A stretch of DNA of 64,000 nucleotides from the NCBI RefSeq assembly GCF_013201625.1, contig NZ_CP053839.1, forward strand, positions 558,001-622,000. Direction: 5' to 3'. The stretch's first letter is position 1; each line of letters opens with the position of its first letter. The DNA comes from Aliarcobacter lanthieri (GTDB taxonomy: Bacteria; Campylobacterota; Campylobacteria; Campylobacterales; Arcobacteraceae). Shown here in pieces: positions 1-9,282 of this stretch. Both the position numbers and the translations under genes were made by a program. The notes under the pieces were generated by a model. The model saw nothing but the letters and a program-made list of their open reading frames with translations, did not search any database and was not told the DNA's origin.

Positions 1-1146
1 TTAGATGTTTGGTTTGATAGTGGAAGTACACAAAATGCAGTTTTAAGAAGTCGAAACTATGATGCTGGAACTTTTCCTGCTGATATGTATCTTGAAGGAA
101 GTGACCAACATAGAGGTTGGTTTCAATCTTCACTTTTAACAACTTTAGCTTCAAGTGAAGTAGCACCTTATAAATCAATTTTAACTCATGGTTTTACTGT
201 TGATGAAAAAGGTGAGAAAATGAGTAAATCTAAAGGAAATGTTGTTGCTCCTGATAAAGTTTTAAAAGAATATGGAAGTGAAATTTTAAGACTTTGGGTT
301 GCAATGAGTGATTATCAAAGTGATTTAAAAATTTCTGATAATATCTTAAAGCAAAATGGTGAACTTTATAGAAAGATAAGAAATACAGCTAGATTTTTAT
401 TAGCAAATATAGATGGTTTAGAAAAAATTGTTGATATTTCAGAAATGGGAATTTTAGATAAGTGGATTTTAAATAAAGCTAAAAAAGTTTTTGATGAGAT
501 TGAAGTATCTTTTAATACATATGAGTTCTCAAAAGGTTTAAATAAATTAAATAATTTTTTAGTAGTAGATTTATCTGGAATATATCTTGATGTTTGTAAA
601 GATAGATTATATTGTGATGATAAGAATGATATCCATAGAACTGCAAGTCAAAGTGCTATGGCGTTAATTGCTAAAAAACTTATCTCAACTATGGCTTGTA
701 TTTTAACTTACACTATGGATGAACTTTTAGAGTATGCACCAGCAATTATAAAAGAGGATTCTAAAGATATCTTTGATTTTAAAAAGTTTGAATTACCAGA
801 AGTCGATTCAAATATAAATGAAGAATTCTTTTTAGAAGCAAAAGAGAAATTTTCAGAAATAAAAGATGCTTTAAGTAAAGAAAAAGTTATAAAATCTACT
901 TTAGAATTAGAGATATCTACAAATTCTAAAGAGTTTATAGCTTTAGATGAAGTTGAAGCAAGTGATTGGTTCTTAGTTAGTAAATTATCTAACAAAGAAG
1001 TAACTGAAATTTTAGGAAGCTTTAAAATAGAAGATAGTGAGTTTAAAATTTTTAAAGCAACAGCGCATAAATGTCCTAGATGTTGGAAATTTACAGCAAG
1101 TGCTGAAGAAACTCTTTGCCAAAGATGTGAAGAAGTATTAAAATAG
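1..1146 (+). CDS. ileS: Isoleucyl-tRNA synthetase, C-terminal part (5' end outside window)
   Basis: This class I aminoacyl-tRNA synthetase charges tRNA-Ile in the cytoplasm. The frame is open from base 1, so the gene begins upstream of the window and only about the last 381 residues are seen. Visible motifs are [20 protein letters not shown] of the catalytic core, and the [11 protein letters not shown]-binding loop at about 217-240. The C-terminal zinc-binding cysteines CPRCW and CQRC are near 1072-1130. The HIGH motif and the editing domain lie outside the window. A small membrane protein gene follows after 7 bases. The family assignment is secure. Confidence 0.97.
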   Translation, partial: LDVWFDSGSTQNAVLRSRNYDAGTFPADMYLEGSDQHRGWFQSSLLTTLASSEVAPYKSILTHGFTVDEKGEKMSKSKGNVVAPDKVLKEYGSEILRLWVAMSDYQSDLKISDNILKQNGELYRKIRNTARFLLANIDGLEKIVDISEMGILDKWILNKAKKVFDEIEVSFNTYEFSKGLNKLNNFLVVDLSGIYLDVCKDRLYCDDKNDIHRTASQSAMALIAKKLISTMACILTYTMDELLEYAPAIIKEDSKDIFDFKKFELPEVDSNINEEFFLEAKEKFSEIKDALSKEKVIKSTLELEISTNSKEFIALDEVEASDWFLVSKLSNKEVTEILGSFKIEDSEFKIFKATAHKCPRCWKFTASAEETLCQRCEEVLK

Positions 1147-1153
1147 GAATAAG

Positions 1154-1267
1154 ATGTTTCAAGAAGAAGTTACAGTAAACTTTATATTTCAAACAATAGC
1201 TGTTATTTTAGTTCTAACAGCTATTGGTATATATTTAGTAAATAAGAAGAAAAAAAAAGGAGATTAA
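1154..1267 (+). CDS. Small single-pass membrane protein, 37 aa
   Basis: An ATG-initiated frame of 37 codons sits 7 bases after ileS and ends one base before the NifU-like gene. The peptide has a polar N-terminus (MFQEEVTVNF), one hydrophobic stretch at about residues 10-29 and a lysine-rich end (NKKKKKGD), which predicts an N-out, C-in single-pass protein. Its lysine codons also supply the A-rich tract and GGAG that form the ribosome binding site of the next gene, so part of the conservation could come from that site. There is no family I recognise. Position and composition suggest a real small gene, but this is not proven. Confidence 0.5.
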   Translation: MFQEEVTVNFIFQTIAVILVLTAIGIYLVNKKKKKGD

Positions 1268-1268
1268 T

Positions 1269-1544
1269 ATGTTTCCATTTACAGATGAAGATTTAAAAGA
1301 ACCTGTAAAAAATATAGTTGAGAAAAAAATATCTCCAATGTTGGCATCTGATGGTGGAGCAATAGAATTATTAGCTATAAAAAATGCAAAAGTATATATT
1401 CAACTTAAAGGTGCTTGCGTTGGCTGTAATGCAAGTGGAAGTACCTTAAAATATGTTGTTGAAAAAGAGTTAAAAAGTGCAATACATCCAGATTTAAAAA
1501 TAATAAATGTCCCAATAGGACAAGAAAATTATTTAGAGGATTAA
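1269..1544 (+). CDS. NifU C-terminal domain (Nfu-type) Fe-S cluster carrier
   Basis: This 91-residue protein consists of the NifU C-terminal domain only. It shows the domain's DGGAIELL stretch and the CxxC pair in GACVGCNASGSTL at about residues 49-61. Such proteins hold a [4Fe-4S] cluster between the two cysteines of a dimer and pass it to apo-proteins in the cytosol. A strong AAAAAGGAG site precedes the ATG. The order NifU-like / TPR-like / murE matches what I recall in Campylobacter (Cj1639-Cj1641), suggesting an old gene cluster. The exact target proteins cannot be deduced. Confidence 0.93.
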   Translation: MFPFTDEDLKEPVKNIVEKKISPMLASDGGAIELLAIKNAKVYIQLKGACVGCNASGSTLKYVVEKELKSAIHPDLKIINVPIGQENYLED

Positions 1545-1547
1545 AAA

Positions 1548-2144
1548 ATGGTAAATGAGAGTAGATTATTAGATGATGCAAACTCTTTGTTTATTCAAAG
1601 AAGGTTTGACGAAGCTTTATTTTTGTACTCTTTATTAACTTCACATTTCCCAGAAAATAAAGAGTATAAACTTTATCCTATATTTTGTGATATAGCTTTA
1701 GAAGATGAAAATAAAGCTATTGCTTTATTTGATTATTTTTCAATTATGAAAGTCAATAATTTAGATGAAGCAATAAAATATGTAGAAGATATGATAAATG
1801 CTTATGATGGTGATATTGAGAAAATGATGAACTTATTAAAAGATTTTAATAATTCAGCAGTTGATTCACTTGAAGCAATAAAATATGAAGATTTTAAAAA
1901 TTTAGTAGAAGAAAGAGGTTCATTTAAAATTGCTTTTGAAGATATTATGTTTTCAACAAAAGTTGCAATTGAAACAAAAGAAGATTTTTATGATTTTATT
2001 ACAAAGCTTATAGATAATGGTTTTAGTAGTACGGCATATAATTATTTAGAAGGTTTTAATGAATATTTTACGTATGATAAAGAGATTTTAAAGCTATATG
2101 AAAAACTAGAAGAGAAGAAAAATGAAACTAATCATAAACGATAA
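1548..2144 (+). CDS. Conserved TPR-like protein upstream of murE
   Basis: This 198-residue soluble protein starts 3 bases after the NifU-like stop and overlaps murE by 23 bases, so translation is probably coupled. The N-terminus (LLDDANSLFIQRRFDEALFL) resembles a tetratricopeptide helix pair. The remainder is acidic and mostly helical. There is no signal peptide or membrane segment. Its place between a NifU-like gene and murE is shared with Campylobacter, as I recall, where the homologue is also uncharacterised. No function can be assigned. Confidence 0.85.
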   Translation: MVNESRLLDDANSLFIQRRFDEALFLYSLLTSHFPENKEYKLYPIFCDIALEDENKAIALFDYFSIMKVNNLDEAIKYVEDMINAYDGDIEKMMNLLKDFNNSAVDSLEAIKYEDFKNLVEERGSFKIAFEDIMFSTKVAIETKEDFYDFITKLIDNGFSSTAYNYLEGFNEYFTYDKEILKLYEKLEEKKNETNHKR

Positions 2145-3405
2145 ACTTTTTACAGACAATACAGCAGAACTTGAAAAAGATTCTATTTTTGTGATATCAA
2201 AACAAAATACTCAATATAAAGATATTGCTATTAATGGTGGATTTAAAACTATTTTAGCAGAAGAATTAAAAAATTATATGGATATGAGTTCAATAAAAGT
2301 TATAGGAATAACAGGGACAAATGGGAAAACAACAACAGCTACAACTATATATAATATTTTATTGAGCTTGGGATATAAAGTAGCTTTACAAGGTACAAGA
2401 GGATTTTTTATCAATGAAATTCAAGTTGAAGAATACTCTTTGACAACACCAGTACAACTTGGAAATTTTGCAAATATTCAGAAAGCCATTCAAAATGATT
2501 GTGAATTTTTTATTATGGAAGTAAGTTCTCATGCAATAGAACAAAAAAGAGTTCAAGGACTAGATTTTGCTTTAAAAATACATACAAATATCACAAGGGA
2601 CCATCTTGATTATCATAAAACTATAGAAGAGTATATAAGAATAAAAAATCTTTTTTTAAGTGATGAAAGCAAAAAACTTGTAAATATAGATGATAAAGTT
2701 GTAAAATATAATCCTATAAATGCATTTACATACTCTTTGGAAAACAGTTCTGATTATAAAGTTAATAAATATAAATTTGAAGATGGTATGAAAGTTGAGT
2801 TTTTATACAAAAATAAGAATTATGCATTTTTTTCAAAAATGATGGGAATTTTTAATATATATAATCTTATAGCTTCAATTAGTGCGGTACACATCTTAAC
2901 TAATAGAAATTTAGAAGATATTTGTAAAATATTAAAAAACTTTGGAAGTGTTAGTGGAAGAGTTGAAGTTGTATCTTTAAAACCACTTGTGATTGTAGAT
3001 TTTGCACATACTCCTGATGGAATGGAAGAAGTTTTAAAAAGTTTTCCTAATAAAGAGATAATTTGTGTATTTGGTGCTGGTGGAAATAGAGATAGTGCAA
3101 AACGACCACTTATGGGGCAAGTTGCACAAAAATACTCAAAATATATTATTGTAACTAGTGATAATCCACGATTTGAAGAACCAAAAGCTATAATTGAAGA
3201 TATCTTGGCTGGAATAGATGATAAATCAAATGTTTTAGTGGAAGAAAATCGTGTTGAAGCTTTGAGTAAAGCTATTGAAATGACTAACTCTAACAGTGTT
3301 GTTTTAGTTCTTGGGAAAGGTGATGAATCAACACAAATTATTGGAGATAAAAAAAATCATTTTTCTGATAAAGAAGAAATATTAAAAATATTAAAAAATA
3401 TATAA
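2122..3405 (+). CDS. murE: UDP-MurNAc-L-Ala-D-Glu:meso-diaminopimelate ligase
   Basis: MurE adds meso-diaminopimelate to the peptidoglycan precursor UDP-MurNAc-dipeptide, using ATP, in the cytoplasm. The ATP-binding motif GITGTNGKTTT lies at about residues 62-72. The central domain has EVSSHAIEQKR and NITRDHLDYHK, and the C-terminal domain has the DNPRFEEP motif that selects diaminopimelate over lysine. At 427 residues it is shorter than the E. coli enzyme (about 495), mainly at the N-terminus, as is common in this group. The start overlaps the previous gene by 23 bases. Confidence 0.96.
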   Translation: MKLIINDKLFTDNTAELEKDSIFVISKQNTQYKDIAINGGFKTILAEELKNYMDMSSIKVIGITGTNGKTTTATTIYNILLSLGYKVALQGTRGFFINEIQVEEYSLTTPVQLGNFANIQKAIQNDCEFFIMEVSSHAIEQKRVQGLDFALKIHTNITRDHLDYHKTIEEYIRIKNLFLSDESKKLVNIDDKVVKYNPINAFTYSLENSSDYKVNKYKFEDGMKVEFLYKNKNYAFFSKMMGIFNIYNLIASISAVHILTNRNLEDICKILKNFGSVSGRVEVVSLKPLVIVDFAHTPDGMEEVLKSFPNKEIICVFGAGGNRDSAKRPLMGQVAQKYSKYIIVTSDNPRFEEPKAIIEDILAGIDDKSNVLVEENRVEALSKAIEMTNSNSVVLVLGKGDESTQIIGDKKNHFSDKEEILKILKNI

Positions 3406-3479
3406 AATTTTTAATTTTATATATTTTATCTATACTTAATTCTCAATAATTAATTAAACAAATCTTAATTTTCTTTAGA

Positions 3480-3485
3480 TATAAT
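3480..3485 (+). promoter_or_regulatory. Candidate -10 box of the rpsB-tsf operon
   Basis: TATAAT lies in very AT-rich sequence about 30 bases upstream of the folded rpsB leader. No clear -35 box is seen, which is normal for the housekeeping sigma factor of this group. Transcription would begin near 3492 and give a 5' UTR of about 125 bases. Confidence 0.6.
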
Positions 3486-3516
3486 CTCAGTTCTAATTTT
3501 GTATTAGAACCTCACA

Positions 3517-3576
3517 TGTGTCAATCCTTGTACGGGTTGTGCAAAAGCATTAAGGGACACAGAGGCTAAACCCTGT
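3517..3576 (+). promoter_or_regulatory. Structured rpsB leader, candidate S2 autoregulatory pseudoknot
   Basis: TGTGTC (3517-3522) pairs with GACACA (3556-3561). Inside it, CCTT (3526-3529) pairs with AAGG (3552-3555), and TGC/GCA can close a small inner hairpin. GGGTT in the loop (3534-3538) can pair with AACCC downstream of the stem (3569-3573), making a pseudoknot. This stretch is visibly richer in G and C than the AT-rich sequence around it. Ribosomal protein S2 represses its own operon through a pseudoknotted rpsB leader in gammaproteobacteria. The same role here is inference. Confidence 0.6.
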
Positions 3577-3616
3577 ATAAAAAAAACAAAACAAATTAAT
3601 TCAAGGAGAATTACTC

Positions 3617-4411
3617 ATGGTTACTATGAAAGACCTATTAGAGTGTGGTGTACACTTCGGACACCAAACAAGAAGATGGAATCCAAAAATGAAAAAATTC
3701 ATTTTCGGTGTTAGAAAAAATATCTATATTATAGATTTACAAAAAACATTAAGATATTTCAGATATACATACAATGTTGTTAGAGATAGAGCTGCTGAAG
3801 GTCAAACAATGATTTTTGTTGGTACTAAAAAACAAGCTAGTGAAACTATCAAAAAAGCTGCTGAAAGTTGTGGTATGCCTTATGTAAACCACAGATGGTT
3901 AGGTGGAATGCTAACAAACTTTGGAACAATCAAAAAATCAATTAGAAAATTAGAAATTATTAAAAAAATGAGAGAAGAGGGGCAATTAGCTCTTTTAACT
4001 AAAAAAGAAGCTTTAATGCTTACTAGAAAAGAAGAAAAATTAGAATTATATCTTGGTGGAATTAAAGAAATGAATAAATTACCAGATATGATGTTCGTTC
4101 TTGATGCTGTTAAAGAAAAAATTGCTATAGCTGAGGCTAGAAGATTAGGAATTACTGTTGTAGCTCCACTTGATACAAACTGCGATCCTGATGTTGTTGA
4201 TTTACCAATTCCAGGTAATGATGATGCTATTAGATCTATTCATTTATTCTGCAATGAAATGGCAGCAGCTATGAATGAAGGTAAAGCAGCACTTGCTGAT
4301 GCAAATGGTGAAGAATTTGTAGAACCAATTTCTCAAGAAGAAAAAGATGAACTTATAGCTGAAGCAGTTGCTGAAGGTGAAGAAGTGGCTTTTGAAGGTG
4401 AGGAAGCATAA
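3617..4411 (+). CDS. rpsB: 30S ribosomal protein S2
   Basis: S2 is a late-assembling protein on the back of the 30S subunit. The sequence begins [20 protein letters not shown], typical of S2, and contains [11 protein letters not shown] and [10 protein letters not shown]. The 264-residue length is normal, with an acidic C-terminal tail. An AAGGAG site precedes the ATG. The stop overlaps the tsf start (TAATG), so the two are translationally coupled, the usual rpsB-tsf operon. The structured leader upstream is a likely control element. Confidence 0.98.
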   Translation: MVTMKDLLECGVHFGHQTRRWNPKMKKFIFGVRKNIYIIDLQKTLRYFRYTYNVVRDRAAEGQTMIFVGTKKQASETIKKAAESCGMPYVNHRWLGGMLTNFGTIKKSIRKLEIIKKMREEGQLALLTKKEALMLTRKEEKLELYLGGIKEMNKLPDMMFVLDAVKEKIAIAEARRLGITVVAPLDTNCDPDVVDLPIPGNDDAIRSIHLFCNEMAAAMNEGKAALADANGEEFVEPISQEEKDELIAEAVAEGEEVAFEGEEA

Positions 4412-5457
4412 TGGCAGGAGCAACACCACAATTAATTAAAGAATTAAGAGAGCTTACTGGTGCAGGGATGATGGACTGCAAAAATGCTTTAAATGAGACT
4501 GGTGGAGATTTAGATAAAGCTGTTCAAGCTTTAAGAGAAGCTGGACTTGGAAAAGCTGCTAAAAAAGCTGGAAATGTTGCTGCTGAAGGTTTAGTTGCTA
4601 TTGAAATAAATTCTGATAATACAAAAGCTGTTATTTTAGAGTTAAACTCTCAAACAGACTTTGTTGCTAAAAATGAAAATTTTATTAATTTAACAAAAGA
4701 GATTACATCTCATGCTTTAAATAATAATATTAATGATGCTGAAACTTTAAATTCTTCATCTATCAATGGACAAGATTTTCCAACATTCTTAGCAGAAAAA
4801 ATTGCTACAATTGGTGAAAACTTAGTTGCTAGAAAATTAACTTCTTTAGAAGGAGAAGTTGTAAATGGATATGTTCACGTAACTGGAAGAACTGGAGTTA
4901 TCTTATCTGCAAAATGTGCTGATGGTGTAAAAGATAAAGCTGCTGCATTATTAAGAAATATTGCAATGCATGCAAGTGCTATGAAACCAACAGTTATTTC
5001 ATATAAAGATTTAGATCCTGAGTTCGTTGAAAGTGAAAATAAAGCTATTAGAGCTGAAATTGAAGCTGAAAATGATGAGTTAGTAAGATTAAAAAAACCA
5101 TTGAAAAAAATTCCAGAATTTGTTTCTAAATCTCAATTAACAGATGAAGCTATTGCAGCAGCAAAAGCTAGATTTGAAGAAGAGTTAAGAGCAGCTGGAA
5201 AACCAGAAAAAATTTGGGCAAATATTATCCCTGGACAAATTGAAAGATTTATCACAGATAATACTCAATTAGATACAAGATATGCACTTTTATCTCAAGC
5301 TTATGTAATGAATGATAAACAAACAGTTGAACAAGCAATTGCAGAAGTTGATTCTTCTATAGAGATTACTGGTTATGTAAGATTTGAACTTGGTGAAGGA
5401 ATCGAGAAAAAAGAAGAAGATTTCGCAGCTGAAGTTGCAAAACAAATGGGAAAATAA
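4411..5457 (+). CDS. tsf: Translation elongation factor Ts
   Basis: EF-Ts is the guanine nucleotide exchange factor that recycles EF-Tu. The N-terminal UBA-like domain has LIKELRELTGAGMMDCKNAL, and the core has the conserved TDFVAKNENF. At 348 residues it is longer than the E. coli protein (283), with an expanded second dimerisation subdomain, as in related Campylobacterota. Its start codon overlaps the rpsB stop by one base. It is followed by an ABC ATPase gene after 40 bases. Confidence 0.97.
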   Translation: MAGATPQLIKELRELTGAGMMDCKNALNETGGDLDKAVQALREAGLGKAAKKAGNVAAEGLVAIEINSDNTKAVILELNSQTDFVAKNENFINLTKEITSHALNNNINDAETLNSSSINGQDFPTFLAEKIATIGENLVARKLTSLEGEVVNGYVHVTGRTGVILSAKCADGVKDKAAALLRNIAMHASAMKPTVISYKDLDPEFVESENKAIRAEIEAENDELVRLKKPLKKIPEFVSKSQLTDEAIAAAKARFEEELRAAGKPEKIWANIIPGQIERFITDNTQLDTRYALLSQAYVMNDKQTVEQAIAEVDSSIEITGYVRFELGEGIEKKEEDFAAEVAKQMGK

Positions 5458-5497
5458 CATAGTTCTTTTGACTATGAAAATATAAAAAGGGTATGCA

Positions 5498-6181
5498 ATG
5501 AGTGAAAATTTCAAAAAGGATACACTCCTTGCATCAACTTTGCTTGAAGCTAAAAATATATCACATAATTTTGATTATGAGCTTTTCAAAAATATAAATT
5601 TAAACTTACAAAAAAAAGAATCTATTGCAATTATTGGGACAAGTGGAAGTGGAAAATCAACACTTTTAAATATCCTATCTTCACTTTTAAAGCCAACTGC
5701 TGGAAATGTTGTTTTTCAAAGTAAAGATATTTATAAATTAAAACAAAATGATTTACTAAAAATAAGAAGAGATGAGTTTGGAATTATCTTTCAAGCACAC
5801 TATTTATTTAGAGGATTTAGTGCAGCTGAAAATCTTGAGATAGCAACACTTTTAAGTAAAAATAGTTTAGATATGGATTTATTAAAAAATTTAAAGATTG
5901 AACATACAATAAATCAAGGTGTTGGAGAACTAAGTGGTGGACAACAACAAAGATTATCAATTGCTAGAGTTTTAATGAAAAAACCAAAGATTATATTTGC
6001 AGATGAGCCAACGGGAAATCTAGATAAAGATACAGCAAATATTGTAATAAACTCTTTATTTGAATATATAAAAAATTATGATGCAGGGCTTATTTTGGTT
6101 ACACATGAACATGAACTAGCTTTTAGATGTGATAGAGTATTTAAACTTGAAGAGTTAAGTTTGAGGGAGATTATAAAGTGA
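5498..6181 (+). CDS. ABC transporter ATP-binding protein, LolD-like
   Basis: This 227-residue ATPase has a Walker A motif GTSGSGKST at about residues 46-54, the signature LSGGQQQR, and Walker B IIFADEPTGNLD followed by the H-loop VTHEHE. These features match the LolD/MacB-type family that drives lipoprotein release or mechanotransmission at the inner membrane. No permease gene adjoins it, so the LolCE-like partner must be elsewhere. An AAAAAGGG site six bases upstream fixes the ATG at 5498. It overlaps the next gene by 4 bases. Substrate assignment is by family only. Confidence 0.85.
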   Translation: MSENFKKDTLLASTLLEAKNISHNFDYELFKNINLNLQKKESIAIIGTSGSGKSTLLNILSSLLKPTAGNVVFQSKDIYKLKQNDLLKIRRDEFGIIFQAHYLFRGFSAAENLEIATLLSKNSLDMDLLKNLKIEHTINQGVGELSGGQQQRLSIARVLMKKPKIIFADEPTGNLDKDTANIVINSLFEYIKNYDAGLILVTHEHELAFRCDRVFKLEELSLREIIK

Positions 6182-6957
6182 AATTACTTTTGATTTGTAA
6201 TACAGCTATAATAGAGCATATTTTTGCACTTGTATGTAAAAGATTGAAAATTGAACTTACTATTCAAAATACAAATAGTGTTTCATCAAAATATGATTTG
6301 ATAATCATTGATCAACCTTTTTTAGATAGTAAATTTATAAAAATAAAAAGATTTGCACAAAAAATTGGTGCAATAAGTGCAGAAGAATTATCTTTTGATA
6401 AGCCAAGAGATTTTTTGATCCCACGTCCATTTCTTCCAACAAAACTTGAAAGTTTATTAAAAGAACAAATAGAAATAATAAAAGAAGAACAAAAGGATGG
6501 TATAAATTTATCACATTTTATCCATGAAGATGAAGAAGATATCGTAAATCCAATTGTAGATTTTATTAATGAAGATTTGGATGATAATATAGAATTTGAT
6601 TTTGAAGAAGATTCTATAGAAGAAGATGATGAAAGTATAGTAAGTTTGAGTGCACTACAAAGAGGTGGAGTTTTAGATAATAGTGAATTATCTAAAATAA
6701 ATACTATTTTAAAAGATGAAAATACAAATGGTATAAAAGAAGAAGATTGGAAAGATATTTCACAAATAATTGATGAAGCATTAGATGAAGTTAAAGAGTA
6801 TGAGTTTGAGTTAAATGAAGATAAACAATATCATTTAGTTTTAAGTAAATTTAAAATAGATGATATAAAACCACTTTTAACAAAATTAAATCAAGATTTA
6901 ATAGATAAATTAAGCCATGGCGAAACTGTTGATATAAAAATATCTTTAAAGGAGTAA
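6178..6957 (+). CDS. Highly acidic cytoplasmic protein next to gmk
   Basis: This 259-residue protein overlaps the upstream ATPase gene by 4 bases and ends 2 bases before gmk. The first 90 residues look like a compact alpha/beta domain. From about 95 to 165 it is extremely rich in Asp and Glu (for example EDEEDI and EEDSIEEDDE), and a C-terminal helical segment follows. I recall a similar highly acidic protein beside gmk in Campylobacter jejuni (Cj1178c). No signal peptide or catalytic motif is visible. Function is unknown. Confidence 0.85.
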   Translation: MKLLLICNTAIIEHIFALVCKRLKIELTIQNTNSVSSKYDLIIIDQPFLDSKFIKIKRFAQKIGAISAEELSFDKPRDFLIPRPFLPTKLESLLKEQIEIIKEEQKDGINLSHFIHEDEEDIVNPIVDFINEDLDDNIEFDFEEDSIEEDDESIVSLSALQRGGVLDNSELSKINTILKDENTNGIKEEDWKDISQIIDEALDEVKEYEFELNEDKQYHLVLSKFKIDDIKPLLTKLNQDLIDKLSHGETVDIKISLKE

Positions 6958-6959
6958 AA

Positions 6960-7583
6960 ATGATAAATGAAGTTAAAGGTGCGATTTTAATAATTTCAGG
7001 ACCAAGTGGTTGTGGAAAATCAACACTTCTTAGAGAAATTTATAAAAATATACCAAATTATTTTTTCTCTATTTCAACAACAACAAGACAAAGAAGAGAA
7101 GAAGTTGAAGAAGATGGAATTGATTACTTTTTTGTAAGTAAAGAAGAATTTGAAAGAGATATCGAAGCAGGAAATTTCTTAGAATGGGCAGAAGTACATG
7201 GCAACTACTATGGAACTAAGTTAAAACCAATAGTTGAAGCTTTAAATGAAGGTAAATTAGTAATATTTGATATTGATGTGCAAGGGCATAAAATACTAAG
7301 AGAAAAATTAAACTCTTTAATAACTTCTGTTTTTATTACAACACCAACTTTAAAAATACTTGAGCAAAGATTAATAAGTAGAGATACGGATTCTGTAGAA
7401 ATGATTGAAAAGAGATTAAGAACTGCTAAAATAGAAATAGAATCATTTACAGATTATGATTACTTAATAGTAAATGAAAACTTTCATAAAGCTACAAAAG
7501 ATATATTATCTATTGCAAGTATTGCAAGAGCTAAAGCAAAGCTTTTTGAAAAAGAAGAAATAGTAGCAAATTGGCTTAATTAG
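6960..7583 (+). CDS. gmk: Guanylate kinase
   Basis: Guanylate kinase phosphorylates GMP to GDP with ATP. The P-loop GPSGCGKST is at about residues 15-23. The GMP-binding region has STTTRQRREEVEEDG and YFFVSKEEF, and FDIDVQGHK follows. The 207-residue length is typical. The gene ends convergently with, and overlaps by 4 bases, the regulator gene on the other strand. Confidence 0.97.
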   Translation: MINEVKGAILIISGPSGCGKSTLLREIYKNIPNYFFSISTTTRQRREEVEEDGIDYFFVSKEEFERDIEAGNFLEWAEVHGNYYGTKLKPIVEALNEGKLVIFDIDVQGHKILREKLNSLITSVFITTPTLKILEQRLISRDTDSVEMIEKRLRTAKIEIESFTDYDYLIVNENFHKATKDILSIASIARAKAKLFEKEEIVANWLN

Positions 7584-9199
7584 TCAATTTGCTCATAACT
7601 TAAAGGCTGATTAAAATAATAGCCTTGAGATAAATCTATATTTAATTCTTTTATTTTGTTATATATATCTTCATTTGCAACAAATTCTGCTACAGTTTTT
7701 ATGTTGAACTCTTTTGCAATATTTGAAATTGTTTTTACAATAATTTCAAAATCTTTTTGTTGATGAATATTTTTTATTAAAGAACCATCAATTTTTATAA
7801 AACTTATATTTAATGTTGAAAGAAGATGAAAATTTGAGTATCCTGCTCCAAAATCATCAATTCCAACTTTACAGCCATAAAAAGATACTTTTTCAATAAA
7901 CTTTGAAACAATATTAAAATCTAAAATCTCTTCTGATTCAAGTATCTCAAATTCCAAGCTTGGACCAAAGTCTTTATTTGATTCTAAAAAACTATAAATA
8001 TATTTTGTAGTCTTCTCATTTAAAATATCATCATAAGAAATATTAACTGATACTCTTTTGTTTTTTTCTTTAAATAGTTTTAAAGAGTCATTTAAAACAA
8101 CTTTAATAATATTAGAATACATTTTTGTTTTTTTTGCAATATGTAAAAAACTATAAGGACCAAATTCAATACCTTCAGGTGATATATACCTTATTAGTGC
8201 TTCATATTTTACAATTTCTTTAGTTTGAGTATCTACTATAGGTTGAAAATATGCTTTTAATAAATCGTCTTTAAACCCTTGTTTTAACTGTTTAATCCAT
8301 TTGATATTTTCTTCAAAAGATTTATGAATATTATATGAATCATCATACAGCATTATTTTTTGACATTTTTTTCTAGCATAACTTATAATTCTTTTTGTAT
8401 ATTTATATGCCTTTGGACCTTCCCCTTTTGCAATCCCAATTGTTATATTTACATCAATTTCATTATCATCTATTAAGAATATTTCACTTTCTATTTTTTC
8501 TAAAAATTCTTTACAAATACTAAAAAACTTTTCAACTTCTATAGCATTTTTGGGTACAACTGCAAATTTATCAGATTCAATTCTATATAATAAATTTTCA
8601 TCAAGATTAAAAAAAGTTCTCATTTTATGAGCAAATTCCTTTAGAATTTTGTCTCCTATATCTTCTCCAAATAGATCATTTATAGCTATAAAATCATCAA
8701 TATCCAACATCGCCATTAACTCAGAATTTGATTCTTTTAAATCTTTTCTTAATCTATTTTTATTTGAAAGATTTGTTAAAGCATCTGTATATAAATCTTT
8801 TAATTCATGATAATTTAGTGATTGAGCCATTGCTTGTAACAATTTTGAAATATCAACTGGTTTTAAAACATATTTATCTACACCAATATCAATTGCATCA
8901 AGTAAATACTCTTTATTTGAAAATGCAGTTGTAACTATAATAGGAACTTTTTTATTTATCTCTTTGATTTTCTTTACCATATCAAGACCATTTAAAATAG
9001 GCATATTTATATCAGTTATAATTAAATCTATTTCTAATTCATTTTCTAAAAAAATGTTGTAACCTTCTTGTCCATTTGATGCAATAAATTGTTTTTTTGT
9101 AAAGGATTGTAAAATTGAAGATGTTATCTCTCTTAAATCTTTTTCATCCTCTACATATAAAACTGTAATATTTTTAAGATTTGATATATCGTTATTCAT
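7580..9199 (-). CDS. Response regulator with degenerate GGDEF and intact EAL domain
   Basis: This 539-residue protein combines a receiver domain (about residues 8-125, phospho-acceptor Asp in ITDINMP), a GGDEF-like domain (about 140-290) and an EAL domain (about 300-539). The GGDEF signature is replaced by ESDKF, so diguanylate cyclase activity is unlikely. The EAL domain keeps EALIRY, NISYDD, EILESEE, DDFGAGYS, KIDGSLI, the AEFV glutamate and QGYYFNQPL, so it is probably an active cyclic di-GMP phosphodiesterase switched by phosphorylation. No kinase gene adjoins it. It is transcribed against gmk and apart from the ccoI operon. Confidence 0.93.
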   Translation of the reverse strand: MNNDISNLKNITVLYVEDEKDLREITSSILQSFTKKQFIASNGQEGYNIFLENELEIDLIITDINMPILNGLDMVKKIKEINKKVPIIVTTAFSNKEYLLDAIDIGVDKYVLKPVDISKLLQAMAQSLNYHELKDLYTDALTNLSNKNRLRKDLKESNSELMAMLDIDDFIAINDLFGEDIGDKILKEFAHKMRTFFNLDENLLYRIESDKFAVVPKNAIEVEKFFSICKEFLEKIESEIFLIDDNEIDVNITIGIAKGEGPKAYKYTKRIISYARKKCQKIMLYDDSYNIHKSFEENIKWIKQLKQGFKDDLLKAYFQPIVDTQTKEIVKYEALIRYISPEGIEFGPYSFLHIAKKTKMYSNIIKVVLNDSLKLFKEKNKRVSVNISYDDILNEKTTKYIYSFLESNKDFGPSLEFEILESEEILDFNIVSKFIEKVSFYGCKVGIDDFGAGYSNFHLLSTLNISFIKIDGSLIKNIHQQKDFEIIVKTISNIAKEFNIKTVAEFVANEDIYNKIKELNIDLSQGYYFNQPLSYEQID

Positions 9200-9282
9200 T
9201 AAACCACTCTTTGAAAATTATTAGGATATAATACACAAAATTTTTAATAAGAAGTTTAATATTAATAAAAATGGAGTGTTTT

